Shown piece after piece: positions 45,096 to 52,994 of a stretch of DNA of 64,000 bases. The notes beneath the pieces were generated by a model. The model was not told the origin of the DNA, made no database searches, and worked only from the letters and a program-made list of their open reading frames with translations. How positions within the stretch are numbered: position 1 is the stretch's first letter; each line of letters opens with the position of its first letter. Source of the stretch: Ochrobactrum sp. RH2CCR150 (GTDB lineage: Bacteria; Pseudomonadota; Alphaproteobacteria; Rhizobiales; Rhizobiaceae); the NCBI GenBank assembly GCA_014138095.1, contig JACGXE010000002.1, forward strand, positions 620,001-684,000. Direction: 5' to 3'. Position numbers and translations under genes: made by a program.

Positions 45096-45119
45096 CTGCG
45101 GGCCGATTAAAGCCCGCAG
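45096..45119 (-). other. Stem-loop between ATPase and binding-protein genes
   Basis: CTGCGGGC and GCCCGCAG pair over an eight-base loop in the 164-base gap. It may be part of a terminator/attenuator or a processing site; no U-run is clear. A small GATGTT-G-AACATC palindrome lies nearby (45055-45067). Confidence 0.5.
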
Positions 45120-45168
45120 TACTGACAATGGCCGAGCCGCTATGCCACCCGGCAAAGCTGTTACGGGA

Positions 45169-46242
45169 CTACTTGTCGAAAAGGAAAAGCGCCTGTTCAG
45201 GTATATGGATTTCGACGTCTGATCCGGGCTGATGGCTTTCCTGCGCATCGACCATGATGTGGCGGTCGCCAATACGGACCATGTGTCGCCAAATGCCGCC
45301 GGGATAGCTGGTCTGCTCTACCGTGCCTGCGAGAACGAGTGCGGGTCCATTGCGGCTAGGGGCGGCACCCGGACTTGCGAGCTGCGCGGCTTCACTGCGG
45401 AAACGCGCGGAGGCAATGCCATCGGAAAGGTTTCTTCTTCCGGCTGGAATTGTGCTCGCTTTGTTATGTGCGCCCGCCGCGATTTCAATCTTATCCGCTT
45501 TGACCGAGACCGGCAGTTCGATCAGGTTTTCTGCACCCATGAAGGCGGCGACAAAATCGGATGCCGGGTGATTATAGACCTCCTCAGGTGCACCAGCCTG
45601 GGCAATCTCGCCATTGTTAAGGATGACGATCCTGTCCGCCATCACCATCGCTTCTTCGCGGTCATGGGTGACGTGAACCGCGGTAATGCCCAAACGGCGT
45701 TGCAACGCGCTGATTTCATGGCGCACCGACAGGCGAATACGTGCGTCGAGATTGGAGAGAGGTTCGTCAAGAAGCAGGATATCCGGCTGAATGGCCAGAG
45801 CGCGGCCGAGCGCAACGCGCTGGCGCTGACCGCCCGATAGAGCAGTGGGCTTTCTTTCCAACAGCGCATCAAGGCCGAGCAGACGGGCAACTTCCTGCAC
45901 CTTCTGCTTGATCGCATCTTTTGCAACGCCACGAATACGCAGGCCGTAACCAATATTCTGTGCAACCGTCATGTGAGGCCAGAGTGCATAGGACTGGAAA
46001 ACGAGCGCCATACCGCGCTTGTCTGGCGGCAAACGGGTTACATCCGCGCCATTGACCTTGATTGCACCACTGCTGGGTGTATTGAAACCTGCGATTGCGC
46101 GCAGCAAAGTTGTCTTTCCACAACCGGATGATCCGAGTAGAGCAACAAACTCGCCCTTGCGGACTGATAGATCAACCCCTTTGAGAACCTCATTATTGCC
46201 GTAACGAACGCGCGCGCTCGCCACCTCCAGAAAAGCTGGCAT
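45169..46242 (-). CDS. ABC transporter ATPase (PotA/FbpC-like)
   Basis: This 357-residue ATPase has Walker A LLGSSGCGKTTLLRA, Q-loop, signature TALSGGQRQRVALGRA, Walker B ILLLDEPLSNLDA and the H-loop VHVTHDREEA. A C-terminal TOBE-type domain follows (about 240-350). The GGAGGAG site favours the ATG at 46242, six bases after the site; the ATG at 46248 is almost on top of it. It is the first gene of the importer operon, which is read towards the LacI gene. Confidence 0.94.
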   Translation of the reverse strand: MPAFLEVASARVRYGNNEVLKGVDLSVRKGEFVALLGSSGCGKTTLLRAIAGFNTPSSGAIKVNGADVTRLPPDKRGMALVFQSYALWPHMTVAQNIGYGLRIRGVAKDAIKQKVQEVARLLGLDALLERKPTALSGGQRQRVALGRALAIQPDILLLDEPLSNLDARIRLSVRHEISALQRRLGITAVHVTHDREEAMVMADRIVILNNGEIAQAGAPEEVYNHPASDFVAAFMGAENLIELPVSVKADKIEIAAGAHNKASTIPAGRRNLSDGIASARFRSEAAQLASPGAAPSRNGPALVLAGTVEQTSYPGGIWRHMVRIGDRHIMVDAQESHQPGSDVEIHIPEQALFLFDK

Positions 46243-46284
46243 AGGCATCTCCTCCCCAGGATCGCCGGCTGTTTTTGTTTTTTC

Positions 46285-46298
46285 TGCACAGCCGTGCA
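46285..46298. promoter_or_regulatory. Palindrome, candidate LacI-type operator
   Basis: TGCAC-AGCC-GTGCA is an inverted repeat 43 bases before the ATPase start, exactly where an operon-local LacI regulator would bind. It overlaps a wider CGGCTGT ... ACAGCCG pair (46266-46294). Binding is inferred. Confidence 0.45.
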
Positions 46299-46862
46299 AT
46301 TCAGATTGAAACATCTTTGTGAGACCTCGACAAGCGGCAAAATTGGTTCGGATTGATAAACAAGCACGATGCGCTGCCTCAACACCGTGGTTCGTTGTTT
46401 AATCGGGATTTATTACAGCGGTGTGACGTATGTCCGTCATTATGGATGGCATTGTATCCTGCCGGTGGCCTACAAAGTCATCGTTTCAAAATCGATGGAT
46501 AGCCGCTCTAAGATATGAAGATTGGCTGCCACAGGGTATTGCTGAGCCAGCAAAATGCAATGGCGTGCAACGACGCCGCATCCCCAGTGATTTGTTCAAT
46601 GGGCTTCAAAATGCTGGCCAGCGAAGCACGAGCACAAGAACCAAATCACCTGCCGCAGCAAGAATTATCAGGCTTCAATAATTCGGTTGCATAAACTTTC
46701 AACTACAACTAATGATTGCTTTGCGGCATTCACGCGGTTTTTGAGGGAAGGCCGTTTTGATTTTCTGAAATGCAGGGGGAAGACAGGTTTCGAGTCCGTT
46801 CAGTTAAACCCGTGGCGCTCCCAATATTTATTCTTTTTTCCGGTTTGATGATTGAGGATAAT
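46299..46862. other. Gene-free region between ABC operon and AraC gene
   Basis: About 560 bases with no supported gene. Short reading frames (for example 46430-46681) have no ribosome-binding site or family match. The region is more AT-rich at its right end (46680-46862), where the AraC promoter and its GAGG site lie. Confidence 0.5.
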
Positions 46863-47765
46863 ATGAGCATAGTCATGAAGAATAATTCAATGAATTTATC
46901 GACTTATGATCCATCGCCTGTGATCAATTCAATGCAGCTGGCATCGCTGGGTGGCGGTGACAGGCAGAATATAGATTACGGCTTTTCAGACATTGGCGAG
47001 AAGACGTATCAGTCGCTCGAAACCATAGCCATCATCGTTCTTGAAATGGTGCGCGGGCTGAAATGGAAACCCTTCGAAGGGGCGGAAGAGACGATCAACT
47101 GTCCGGCCGGTATGACCTTTATCATGCCGGCTCATATGAGCTGCGCAATCGTTTGGCCCAAAAACACAGCTCATCTGATTGTGACGCTCGATGTTTCTTT
47201 CTTCTCCGCAGAAGAAGGCGACGATGCTTCTCACAATTGGACGCCGCTGCATTTTTCCAATCGGCAGTGCCTGCAACTGGCGCAAATCCTGTGGGGCGAG
47301 CTGCAAGTTTCGCCACACGTGAGTGGTGCCTATATGGATGCGTTCCGCACGGTGCTGACAGGTGTGCTGGTACGCAATGCGTCGATTGCACGAGGCAGCA
47401 ACAAGCAGCAGTTCGGGCTCAGCAACTATGCTTGCCGCCAGATTGAGAACTATCTCAAGGAAAATTACCGTCAGCAGGTGTCTGTGCCTGACATGGCATC
47501 ATTGATCGGGATTTCGGCGGGCCATTTTGCAACATGCTTCCGTGCAAGCTTCGGTCTCACGCCGCATCAATATCTGATGCGGCTGCGGCTGGACGAAGCC
47601 GAGCGCTGCCTGCGTGAGACCGATATTTCTTTGAGCGAGCTTGCTGCCGCGCTGGGCTTTTCCAGCCAGAGCCATATGACGACCGCGCTGCGTAAATATC
47701 GCCATCTGACACCGGGAGAAGTCCGGCGGCGAAGCTATGCGCAGCGGAGGAAAAATCTGTCCTGA
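46863..47765 (+). CDS. AraC-family transcriptional regulator (orphan)
   Basis: This 300-residue regulator has a divergent N-terminal domain of unknown ligand and a C-terminal double HTH (VPDMASLIGISAGHFATCFRASFG and SLSELAAALGFSSQSHMTTAL). GAGGATAAT before the ATG at 46863 decides the start; a longer form from 46770 has weaker initiation. No obvious target operon is adjacent; the divergent importer operon already has its own LacI regulator. Confidence 0.88.
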   Translation: MSIVMKNNSMNLSTYDPSPVINSMQLASLGGGDRQNIDYGFSDIGEKTYQSLETIAIIVLEMVRGLKWKPFEGAEETINCPAGMTFIMPAHMSCAIVWPKNTAHLIVTLDVSFFSAEEGDDASHNWTPLHFSNRQCLQLAQILWGELQVSPHVSGAYMDAFRTVLTGVLVRNASIARGSNKQQFGLSNYACRQIENYLKENYRQQVSVPDMASLIGISAGHFATCFRASFGLTPHQYLMRLRLDEAERCLRETDISLSELAAALGFSSQSHMTTALRKYRHLTPGEVRRRSYAQRRKNLS

Positions 47766-47877
47766 AACATCAACTGATGGACGGACTCGGATTGGCCCGG
47801 CTTCATGCCGGGCTATACCCGCTTCTACAGGGACGATTCTCCTTATTGTCGGGCGTGGTTAACGCAGGAGAGGGGCT

Positions 47878-48192
47878 TTAACTCCCCGCGCCGCCATTCG
47901 CATTTGACGAAGCATTGCGCCGGACCCATTTCCGCCAGATGTAGATCTCGCTGCGCCGGCGAATGCGGCGAACACGGTGAGAATCGTGGGAGAGCACGAT
48001 CAGCCCAAGCGGTAGCATCCAGAAACCCAGCACAGGCAAGAAGCCAAGCGCGCCCCCCGCCACCAGAGAGCCGCCCAAAACGCGCCGCATCATCACCGAT
48101 TGAGGAATCGGGATTCGCCGACCAAGAATCAAAATGACCTTGCGAGGTGCTTTTTGGTTCGCTTCTTCGTGCACTGGACCAAGTCTCTCCAC
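47878..48192 (-). CDS. Small membrane protein, PGPGW-like topology
   Basis: This 104-residue protein has one long or two short hydrophobic segments (VLGGSLVAGGALGFLPVLGF and FWMLPLGLIVLS) followed by an arginine-rich tail (RVRRIRRRSEIYIW). The layout resembles small PGPGW-type membrane proteins but the motif itself is absent. Function unknown. It lies between the AraC gene and tRNA-Asn on the opposite strand. Confidence 0.6.
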   Translation of the reverse strand: MERLGPVHEEANQKAPRKVILILGRRIPIPQSVMMRRVLGGSLVAGGALGFLPVLGFWMLPLGLIVLSHDSHRVRRIRRRSEIYIWRKWVRRNASSNANGGAGS

Positions 48193-48342
48193 TACTTCTG
48201 CATATTTTTTACGTCTGAATGTCCCAGAGAATATAGGGTTTCATGAGGCAGATGCAAAAAGTTCGAAAAAATTCAATTTTGCCCTTTGCAAACCCGAAAT
48301 CCTTTTGCTATACGCCACCTCGCTGACACAACGAGCACCTGT

Positions 48343-48417
48343 TCCCCGGTAGCTCAGTGGTAGAGCAACCGGCTGTTAACCGGTTGGTCGCTGGTTCGAA
48401 TCCGGCCCGGGGAGCCA
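48343..48417 (+). tRNA. tRNA-Asn (GTT)
   Basis: The acceptor arms TCCCCGG and CCGGGGA pair; the D-arm GCTCAGTGGTAGAGC, anticodon loop CTGTTAA with anticodon GTT, and T-arm GGTTCGAATCC are all present, with an encoded CCA. No integrase or direct repeat was seen next to it. Confidence 0.95.
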
Positions 48418-48692
48418 CTTCAATTTCTGAAGTAGCTAATTTCTCAATCACTTACATTCCACGGATCAAGTTTTGCTTTAGCGGCAGAGCTAGACCCAAT
48501 CGCGCTTTATCAGCTCAGGTCTGCCAAAACTCATCCGTCTTCAAAATGTCACATCCAGGGCGCGAATCAGCGCAACGCGGTGACGCATCGGAGCGCGAAA
48601 CAGCCTTTCCTATTATTTTTGAAGTCAACGGCTCAGGGCGAGCACAGGCGCGTGTTTGTCCAATTCCCTGCCATTCGTCCGGAAGTGATCAT

Positions 48693-49487
48693 TCACGATC
48701 CAGCGGGCTCTGCTGGAGCTGGAGAGTGCCTTTGTGCGGAGAAGAGCAGGTCAGGCCTAAGATCGCCCATACCGACATAGGGATTGGCGTGGTTGGCCAA
48801 AATCCAAAGACTGATCGTGCCGGTCAGCACGTAAAGAAAGAGCGCGCGTTTTCCGGCGAGCGGACGGTCGGCATGGACAGCGGCAATTGTGATCGCCGTC
48901 AGCAAGGTCAGAAACAGGACGAGATACCACTTGGATTCGTCAATCGACGAACTGGCGACCGCCAGCCGCTCGTTACGGGCATCCTGAAGCTCATCAAAAT
49001 CATTGACGAGCTGCGAGACAATGGGGCCGGGCAGTCCTGAGAGCGCAATCTTTTGGACGATTGCGCGGATTCCAAGAATCGCTTGATCGACGTCTAAAGT
49101 GGAAACCGTGTTGTTCTGCTGTCCCCATTCGTCGTCAATGACGTTAGTCCGGTAGGTCAACACGGCGGTCTTCAGTTCCTTATTGTCGAGGACAATCGGG
49201 CTTGCTGTGTCCAGCAAACGATGGATGGCGGAACGCTCCTTGCTGACGGAAAAATCAGCGCGGGAATTGAGCGACCAAGCGTCAGCAGCGACAAAGCCCA
49301 TAGAAAGAGCCCAAGCTGTTGCAATCGTGCCGAGAAAAGCCGGGGCAGGTATGGAAAAGATATCGTGCTTTGCGTGCCTGCTGAGATATCGCAACGCCCC
49401 ATAACCGGCGCTATACAGTATAATCGCAAACGCGATGAAAAATAAAAATATAGCGTAGGTGGGAAGTTCTATAAGTGTAGTGAGCAT
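48693..49487 (-). CDS. DUF4239 (bestrophin-like) membrane protein
   Basis: This 264-residue inner-membrane protein has hydrophobic helices at both ends (LPTYAIFLFFIAFAIILYSA and WYLVLFLTLLTAITIAA) and a middle cytoplasmic stretch with FSVSKERSAIHRLLDTA and LDVDQAILGIRAIVQ, which fit DUF4239/bestrophin-like proteins. GGAGGAATAAACA precedes the ATG. Function unknown; other members may form anion channels. Confidence 0.8.
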   Translation of the reverse strand: MLTTLIELPTYAIFLFFIAFAIILYSAGYGALRYLSRHAKHDIFSIPAPAFLGTIATAWALSMGFVAADAWSLNSRADFSVSKERSAIHRLLDTASPIVLDNKELKTAVLTYRTNVIDDEWGQQNNTVSTLDVDQAILGIRAIVQKIALSGLPGPIVSQLVNDFDELQDARNERLAVASSSIDESKWYLVLFLTLLTAITIAAVHADRPLAGKRALFLYVLTGTISLWILANHANPYVGMGDLRPDLLFSAQRHSPAPAEPAGS

Positions 49488-49627
49488 TGTTTATTCCTCC
49501 GCCATACCCCAGAATAGTGGGAACAATAATAACTGCTGGTTTGGCGCTGGCAATCGAGTGTAAAAACAATGAACAGAAAGGTCGTCGCAAACGATCATTA
49601 CAAACAAATCTCCGGGGAGGGAGTTTG

Positions 49628-49810
49628 ATGATTTATCCGGTGCAGGACAGCTATGGCAATCGTATCGGCACGATCATGCCTGAAGATGCCGACAACCCCG
49701 AGGAACGTTGGGTCGCCTATGCTATCCATGACCAGCGCAAGGCTTTTGCCAGCTGGCAGGCCGCGCGCGACTGGATCGAAGAAAGAGCCACAAGCCACGA
49801 TAAGAAATAA
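49628..49810 (+). CDS. Small hypothetical protein, 60 residues
   Basis: A short cytoplasmic protein that starts MIYPVQDSYGNRIGTIMPED after GGGGAGGGAG. It has an acidic-to-basic helix (KAFASWQAARDWIEE). No family is recognised, but the ribosome-binding site and codon use support it being real. It could be related to DUF-type small stress proteins; no function is proposed. Confidence 0.65.
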   Translation: MIYPVQDSYGNRIGTIMPEDADNPEERWVAYAIHDQRKAFASWQAARDWIEERATSHDKK

Positions 49811-49933
49811 GCAGTATCAGGAACGACTTGCTCTGCTTCTGGTCTGTTAACCTATATTAGCTGTTTAAGATGCATTCGAAATGAGAAAGACTATAGTTTT
49901 CTGAAATGGTCTTTTTCGCTTGGGAGAGTTTGA

Positions 49934-50344
49934 ATGCTGCGGATTACTGCTCTGAGTGTTTCTTTGCTTTTTCTTTCACTGCCTGCGACGGCGGCTTCCA
50001 ATAAATGCGCCAATGCGCAAGACCAAGCCACGATGACCCAGTGTGCGGGCGAGGATTTTTCTGCTGCGGATAAGAAGCTGAATGCCAGCTTCAAGGAAAT
50101 CCAGAAGCGTCTTGCCGATGATGCAGACGGCAAAAAGCTTTTTGTCAAAGCGCAGCGCGCCTGGATCGCATTCCGTGACGCCGAGTGTGCTTTCACGACC
50201 GCAGATGCATCGGGAGGCAGTATCTACCCGATGCTCGTTGCCTCCTGCAAAACGGATTTGACCAAGCAGCGCAATGAACAGTTCCAGAAATATCTCAGCT
50301 GCGAAGAGGGGGACACCAGCTGCCCTGTTCCCGCTGCAAATTGA
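49934..50344 (+). CDS. Exported LprI/DUF1311-like protein
   Basis: This 136-residue protein has a Sec signal (MLRITALSVSLLFLSLPATAAS) and the DUF1311/LprI pattern: AQDQATMTQCAGEDFSAADKKLNASFKEI, then QRAWIAFRDAECAF. LprI-type proteins are linked to lysozyme inhibition in mycobacteria; here the role is a hypothesis. Several cysteines suggest disulfides in the periplasm. Confidence 0.85.
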   Translation: MLRITALSVSLLFLSLPATAASNKCANAQDQATMTQCAGEDFSAADKKLNASFKEIQKRLADDADGKKLFVKAQRAWIAFRDAECAFTTADASGGSIYPMLVASCKTDLTKQRNEQFQKYLSCEEGDTSCPVPAAN

Positions 50345-50452
50345 TGCTGCGCCATATTTCGGGCTGCAACGAAGCGCACAATCCTCGTCGGAAGAAACGG
50401 GCAAAGCTATAACGAATATAAGCCTGTCTTCCAAATCCAAGGAGGATATGCC

Positions 50453-50824
50453 GTGAAAACGATGTTTCTAGCACTCGGATTGGTCGCATTGTCGACTGCC
50501 GGCGCATTTGCTGCCGAACCTGCCAAAATGATGGACAGTCCGTCCGGCAAAATGCTGGTCACGCCAAAGGGTATGACGCTCTATACTTTCGACAAGGATG
50601 AGGGCGGCAAATCGTCGTGCGATGCCAAATGCCTGAAGATGTGGCCCGCATTCCATGCCGAAAAAGCCTCGAAAGCGGGCGCAGATTTCTCGGTCGTCAA
50701 AGCTACCGACGGTAAGGATATGTGGGCCTATAAGGGCATGCCGCTTTATCGTTACCATGAAGATATGAAGAAGGGCGACGCCAAAGGCGACGGTAAGGGC
50801 GGCGTCTGGCACGTCGTCAAATAA
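50453..50824 (+). CDS. Secreted COG4315-type (Yx(FWY)xxD repeat) protein
   Basis: This 123-residue protein has a signal (MKTMFLALGLVALSTAGAFAAEP) and two repeats of the type LYTFDKDEGGKSSC and LYRYHEDMKKGDAKGD that define the COG4315 family, often found in predicted lipoproteins. There is no lipobox here, so it is more likely soluble and periplasmic. GGAGGATAT precedes the GTG start at 50453; an ATG at 50448 is out of frame. Function unknown. Confidence 0.88.
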   Translation: MKTMFLALGLVALSTAGAFAAEPAKMMDSPSGKMLVTPKGMTLYTFDKDEGGKSSCDAKCLKMWPAFHAEKASKAGADFSVVKATDGKDMWAYKGMPLYRYHEDMKKGDAKGDGKGGVWHVVK

Positions 50825-50848
50825 AAGAGGGCGCTATGGCGCCCTTTT
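50824..50848 (+). terminator. Terminator after COG4315-like gene
   Basis: AGGGCGC and GCGCCCT pair with a short TATG loop, with AAAAG before and TTTT after. A second GGGGG-AAG-CCCCC hairpin just beyond could serve the convergent small gene. Confidence 0.8.
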
Positions 50849-50875
50849 AAGGGGGAAGCCCCCTCATAAAGATCG

Positions 50876-50980
50876 TCAGTGGATGACGACGGCATAGAGC
50901 AAAGCCACAAAATTAACGAGCATGAAGCCCGTTCCCATATAGGGTATGGCTTTTGAGAAAAAGAGCTGTAGCTTGGCCAT
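50876..50980 (-). CDS. 34-residue small membrane protein
   Basis: This ORF encodes MAKLQLFFSKAIPYMGTGFM and then LVNFVALLYAVVIH, ending with a TGA at 50876-50878. GGAG sits seven bases before the ATG, and most of the protein is one hydrophobic helix with a short basic N terminus. It is too short for routine gene callers but looks genuine. It lies convergent to the COG4315-like gene. Confidence 0.65.
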   Translation of the reverse strand: MAKLQLFFSKAIPYMGTGFMLVNFVALLYAVVIH

Positions 50981-51133
50981 AAACCATCTCCGCTATTGAA
51001 CAATTGCGGCAGACTAAAAGCTATTTAAATCGCCGTTCGGGCAGCGAGTTTTCCGGGTGTTGCAATTTGTAACGACTGTTTGCTCGTTGGAGCGCGGCGC
51101 CACCTGCTTGCTTTACGACACAATCTGATGGGA

Positions 51134-51271
51134 TCAATTGCCGGTCGGTGCGGTTCCGCCGGACACGCCCTTATCGGGAACCGGCGTTCTGTTGCCATCG
51201 GGATTGGTCACCATGGTCAAGACCGCCAACGCAAGCAGAATGGGCGCGGCAAGAAGTGCCACTCTCAACAT
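51134..51271 (-). CDS. Possible 45-residue membrane or secreted peptide
   Basis: Reads MLRVALLAAPILLALAVLTM followed by VTNPDGNRTPVPDKGVSGGT. One hydrophobic segment plus a Pro/Gly-rich tail is typical of small envelope proteins. The ribosome-binding site is weak, and a longer form from 51319 is possible. Kept only as a low-confidence call. Confidence 0.3.
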   Translation of the reverse strand: MLRVALLAAPILLALAVLTMVTNPDGNRTPVPDKGVSGGTAPTGN

Positions 51272-51568
51272 GACGCAAACTGTGTGTTTCACGCGTCTCC
51301 ATGGTGAGGCTTGTCTCATATTCTTATTGTTGCACAGCCGGACCTTTCCAACGAGTTAACAGATCGTAAGGTTCTAATATTCTCGCGATCACAATTGCTG
51401 CGTGCTGATTTGCGGTAGATGGGCCGTATCCGGGTGGTCTTTGGTATGGCGCGGGAAAACACCAAGGATTTTTTACACAAAGGTCTCGAATCGCTTGACG
51501 AAGCGGGCGGGGATCAATATTGGAACTGCGCAGAGCACAACCAATTGATTTGGAAACGCTCTCAGGAA

Positions 51569-51642
51569 GGCCTCGTGGCGGAGTGGTTACGCAGAGGACT
51601 GCAAATCCTTGCACCCCGGTTCGATTCCGGGCGAGGCCTCCA
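51569..51642 (+). tRNA. tRNA-Cys (GCA)
   Basis: GGCCTCG and CGAGGCC acceptor strands pair, the anticodon loop CTGCAAA has anticodon GCA, and the T-arm GGTTCGATTCC and encoded CCA are present. No adjacent integrase. Confidence 0.95.
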
Positions 51643-51804
51643 TCTCTTCTCCAAAATCACAGTAAGTATTTGACACTCAAGGTTTTATTTCCTGGGTGTG
51701 GCAATCTGTTTGTTTTCATCTGCTCGGGCAGTCGATGGCTTCTGTCCAAACCGCCATACTGCGAAGCAGGGCGGTCAGGACGACACTCGGAAAGCGCGTA
51801 CAAG

Positions 51805-52008
51805 CTATTGTTGTTGCGCCTGCGGGGCGTTCGTTTGCGGTTGAGGCGTTTCTGTGGGAGCGGGAGCAGGCTCTTCTGCAAGAACTTCGTTTGTCTTGGC
51901 TTTGATTTCTTCTGCCGTCTGTTGGCTGATCAGTCCCTGCGACGCGGCGAAGCCTACAACAACGGCAACGATAGCGCCGACGAGCGCGGCTTTGAGCTTC
52001 GGTGACAT
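51805..52008 (-). CDS. Small membrane-anchored protein with Pro/Gln-rich tail
   Basis: A 67-residue protein: MSPKLKAALVGAIVAVVVGF forms one N-terminal helix, followed by an acidic linker (AEEIKAKTNEVLAEE) and a PAPTETPQPQTNAPQ tail ending QQQ. AGGAG precedes the ATG at 52008. The topology (anchor plus unstructured tail) suggests an envelope protein; no family is assigned. Confidence 0.65.
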   Translation of the reverse strand: MSPKLKAALVGAIVAVVVGFAASQGLISQQTAEEIKAKTNEVLAEEPAPAPTETPQPQTNAPQAQQQ

Positions 52009-52256
52009 AAGGTGGCTCTCCTGCCAATATGGTTTATGCCCCGCCCGCACCTATATTATCGATCTTATGCTATGCCCATGTAAAGATTCAATATTGGTGA
52101 AAGCATTAGAATGGCATTTTCGAGCGGAAATACGACAAGTGCCGTATAGCGCAGAAGCCAATTCTAGCGTTTCGTGAATCCGGATTGTGTAACAACGCCG
52201 GCATGATCTCATTGTATTTCGGCGTCATGCTGGCGAGACCAGCAGAGGAGGAAATG

Positions 52257-52466
52257 ATGAAGACCATAGCTTTGTTGGCCGTTGGTACATTCATGGTGAC
52301 GGGGACTGCATTTGCAGCCGTGCCAGCGAACGGAAACGTAGACAGCCAGACAGTAAAATCCGAAAAATCTACCGCGACCATCGTTGCGGCTGGCAAGAAC
52401 CGGGCGGGATTCCCGACAGGTTTGGGATCAGGTCTCGCCGGTGGAAGGACCATTTTTGGCGGTTGA
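52257..52466 (+). CDS. Small secreted protein, 69 residues
   Basis: MKTIALLAVGTFMVTGTAFA is a clear Sec signal; the mature part is short and Gly-rich at the end (GLGSGLAGGRTIFGG). GAGGAGGAA precedes the ATG; an ATG three bases upstream (52254) is also usable. No family is recognised. Confidence 0.65.
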   Translation: MKTIALLAVGTFMVTGTAFAAVPANGNVDSQTVKSEKSTATIVAAGKNRAGFPTGLGSGLAGGRTIFGG

Positions 52467-52583
52467 GCGATTTGCCCCGTTTACGCGGGGCAGATGCTCA
52501 TTTGTGCTTATCTGTTTTGAATTGTGAATGCATTTGGCATTTGCCGCGCAAACGGTTCTTTGAACGGCCATGCGGGCGATGTG

Positions 52584-52883
52584 TCAGGTCACATCATCCT
52601 GGGCTATGATACCGCCTTCGCCTTCAAGGATGGCAATTCGCTTGGCTTCGGACGCCGTGAATTTCAAGCGGACGCCAACCCCACGTTTGTCTTCCGGGAT
52701 AAAGACTGCGCCCAGGTCTTCCAACGCAGCTTGCAGCCTGTTGATGACCTCTGCAGACGGTTTGTCGATCTTGCGTTCGAAATCCTCGATGACCGATGCG
52801 TCTACCTTGGACAGCTTCGCCAGATTATCGCGTGAAATCTCGACGAGTGCGCGGCCCGCTCGACATAGTGATCCTGTGAGCAT
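52584..52883 (-). CDS. XRE-type helix-turn-helix protein
   Basis: This 99-residue protein has an HTH-like region (GRALVEISRDNLAKLSKVDA) at the N terminus, followed by a second helix pair and a strand-rich tail (VRLKFTASEAKRIAILEGE). GGAGGG before the ATG at 52883 fixes the start. It follows dinB by about 110 bases on the same strand and could be co-expressed or independent. A regulatory role is inferred from the fold. Confidence 0.75.
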   Translation of the reverse strand: MLTGSLCRAGRALVEISRDNLAKLSKVDASVIEDFERKIDKPSAEVINRLQAALEDLGAVFIPEDKRGVGVRLKFTASEAKRIAILEGEGGIIAQDDVT

Positions 52884-52994
52884 TCTACCCTCCGTTAGCA
52901 AATTCGCGGGAATTGAACCGTAAGTCTCGCGCCGAGACAAGTGCGTTTAGTCACCAAGCATACCGGTCCGGATGCTGTTCAGGCAGCAATCCGC

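Noticed and set aside
46430-46681. 83-residue frame in the gap before the AraC gene
   Set aside because: No ribosome-binding site, no hydrophobic or domain pattern, and unusual composition compared with neighbours.
48343-48417. tRNA-Asn as a mobile-element attachment site
   Set aside because: No integrase gene, and no second copy of the tRNA 3' end was seen in the window.
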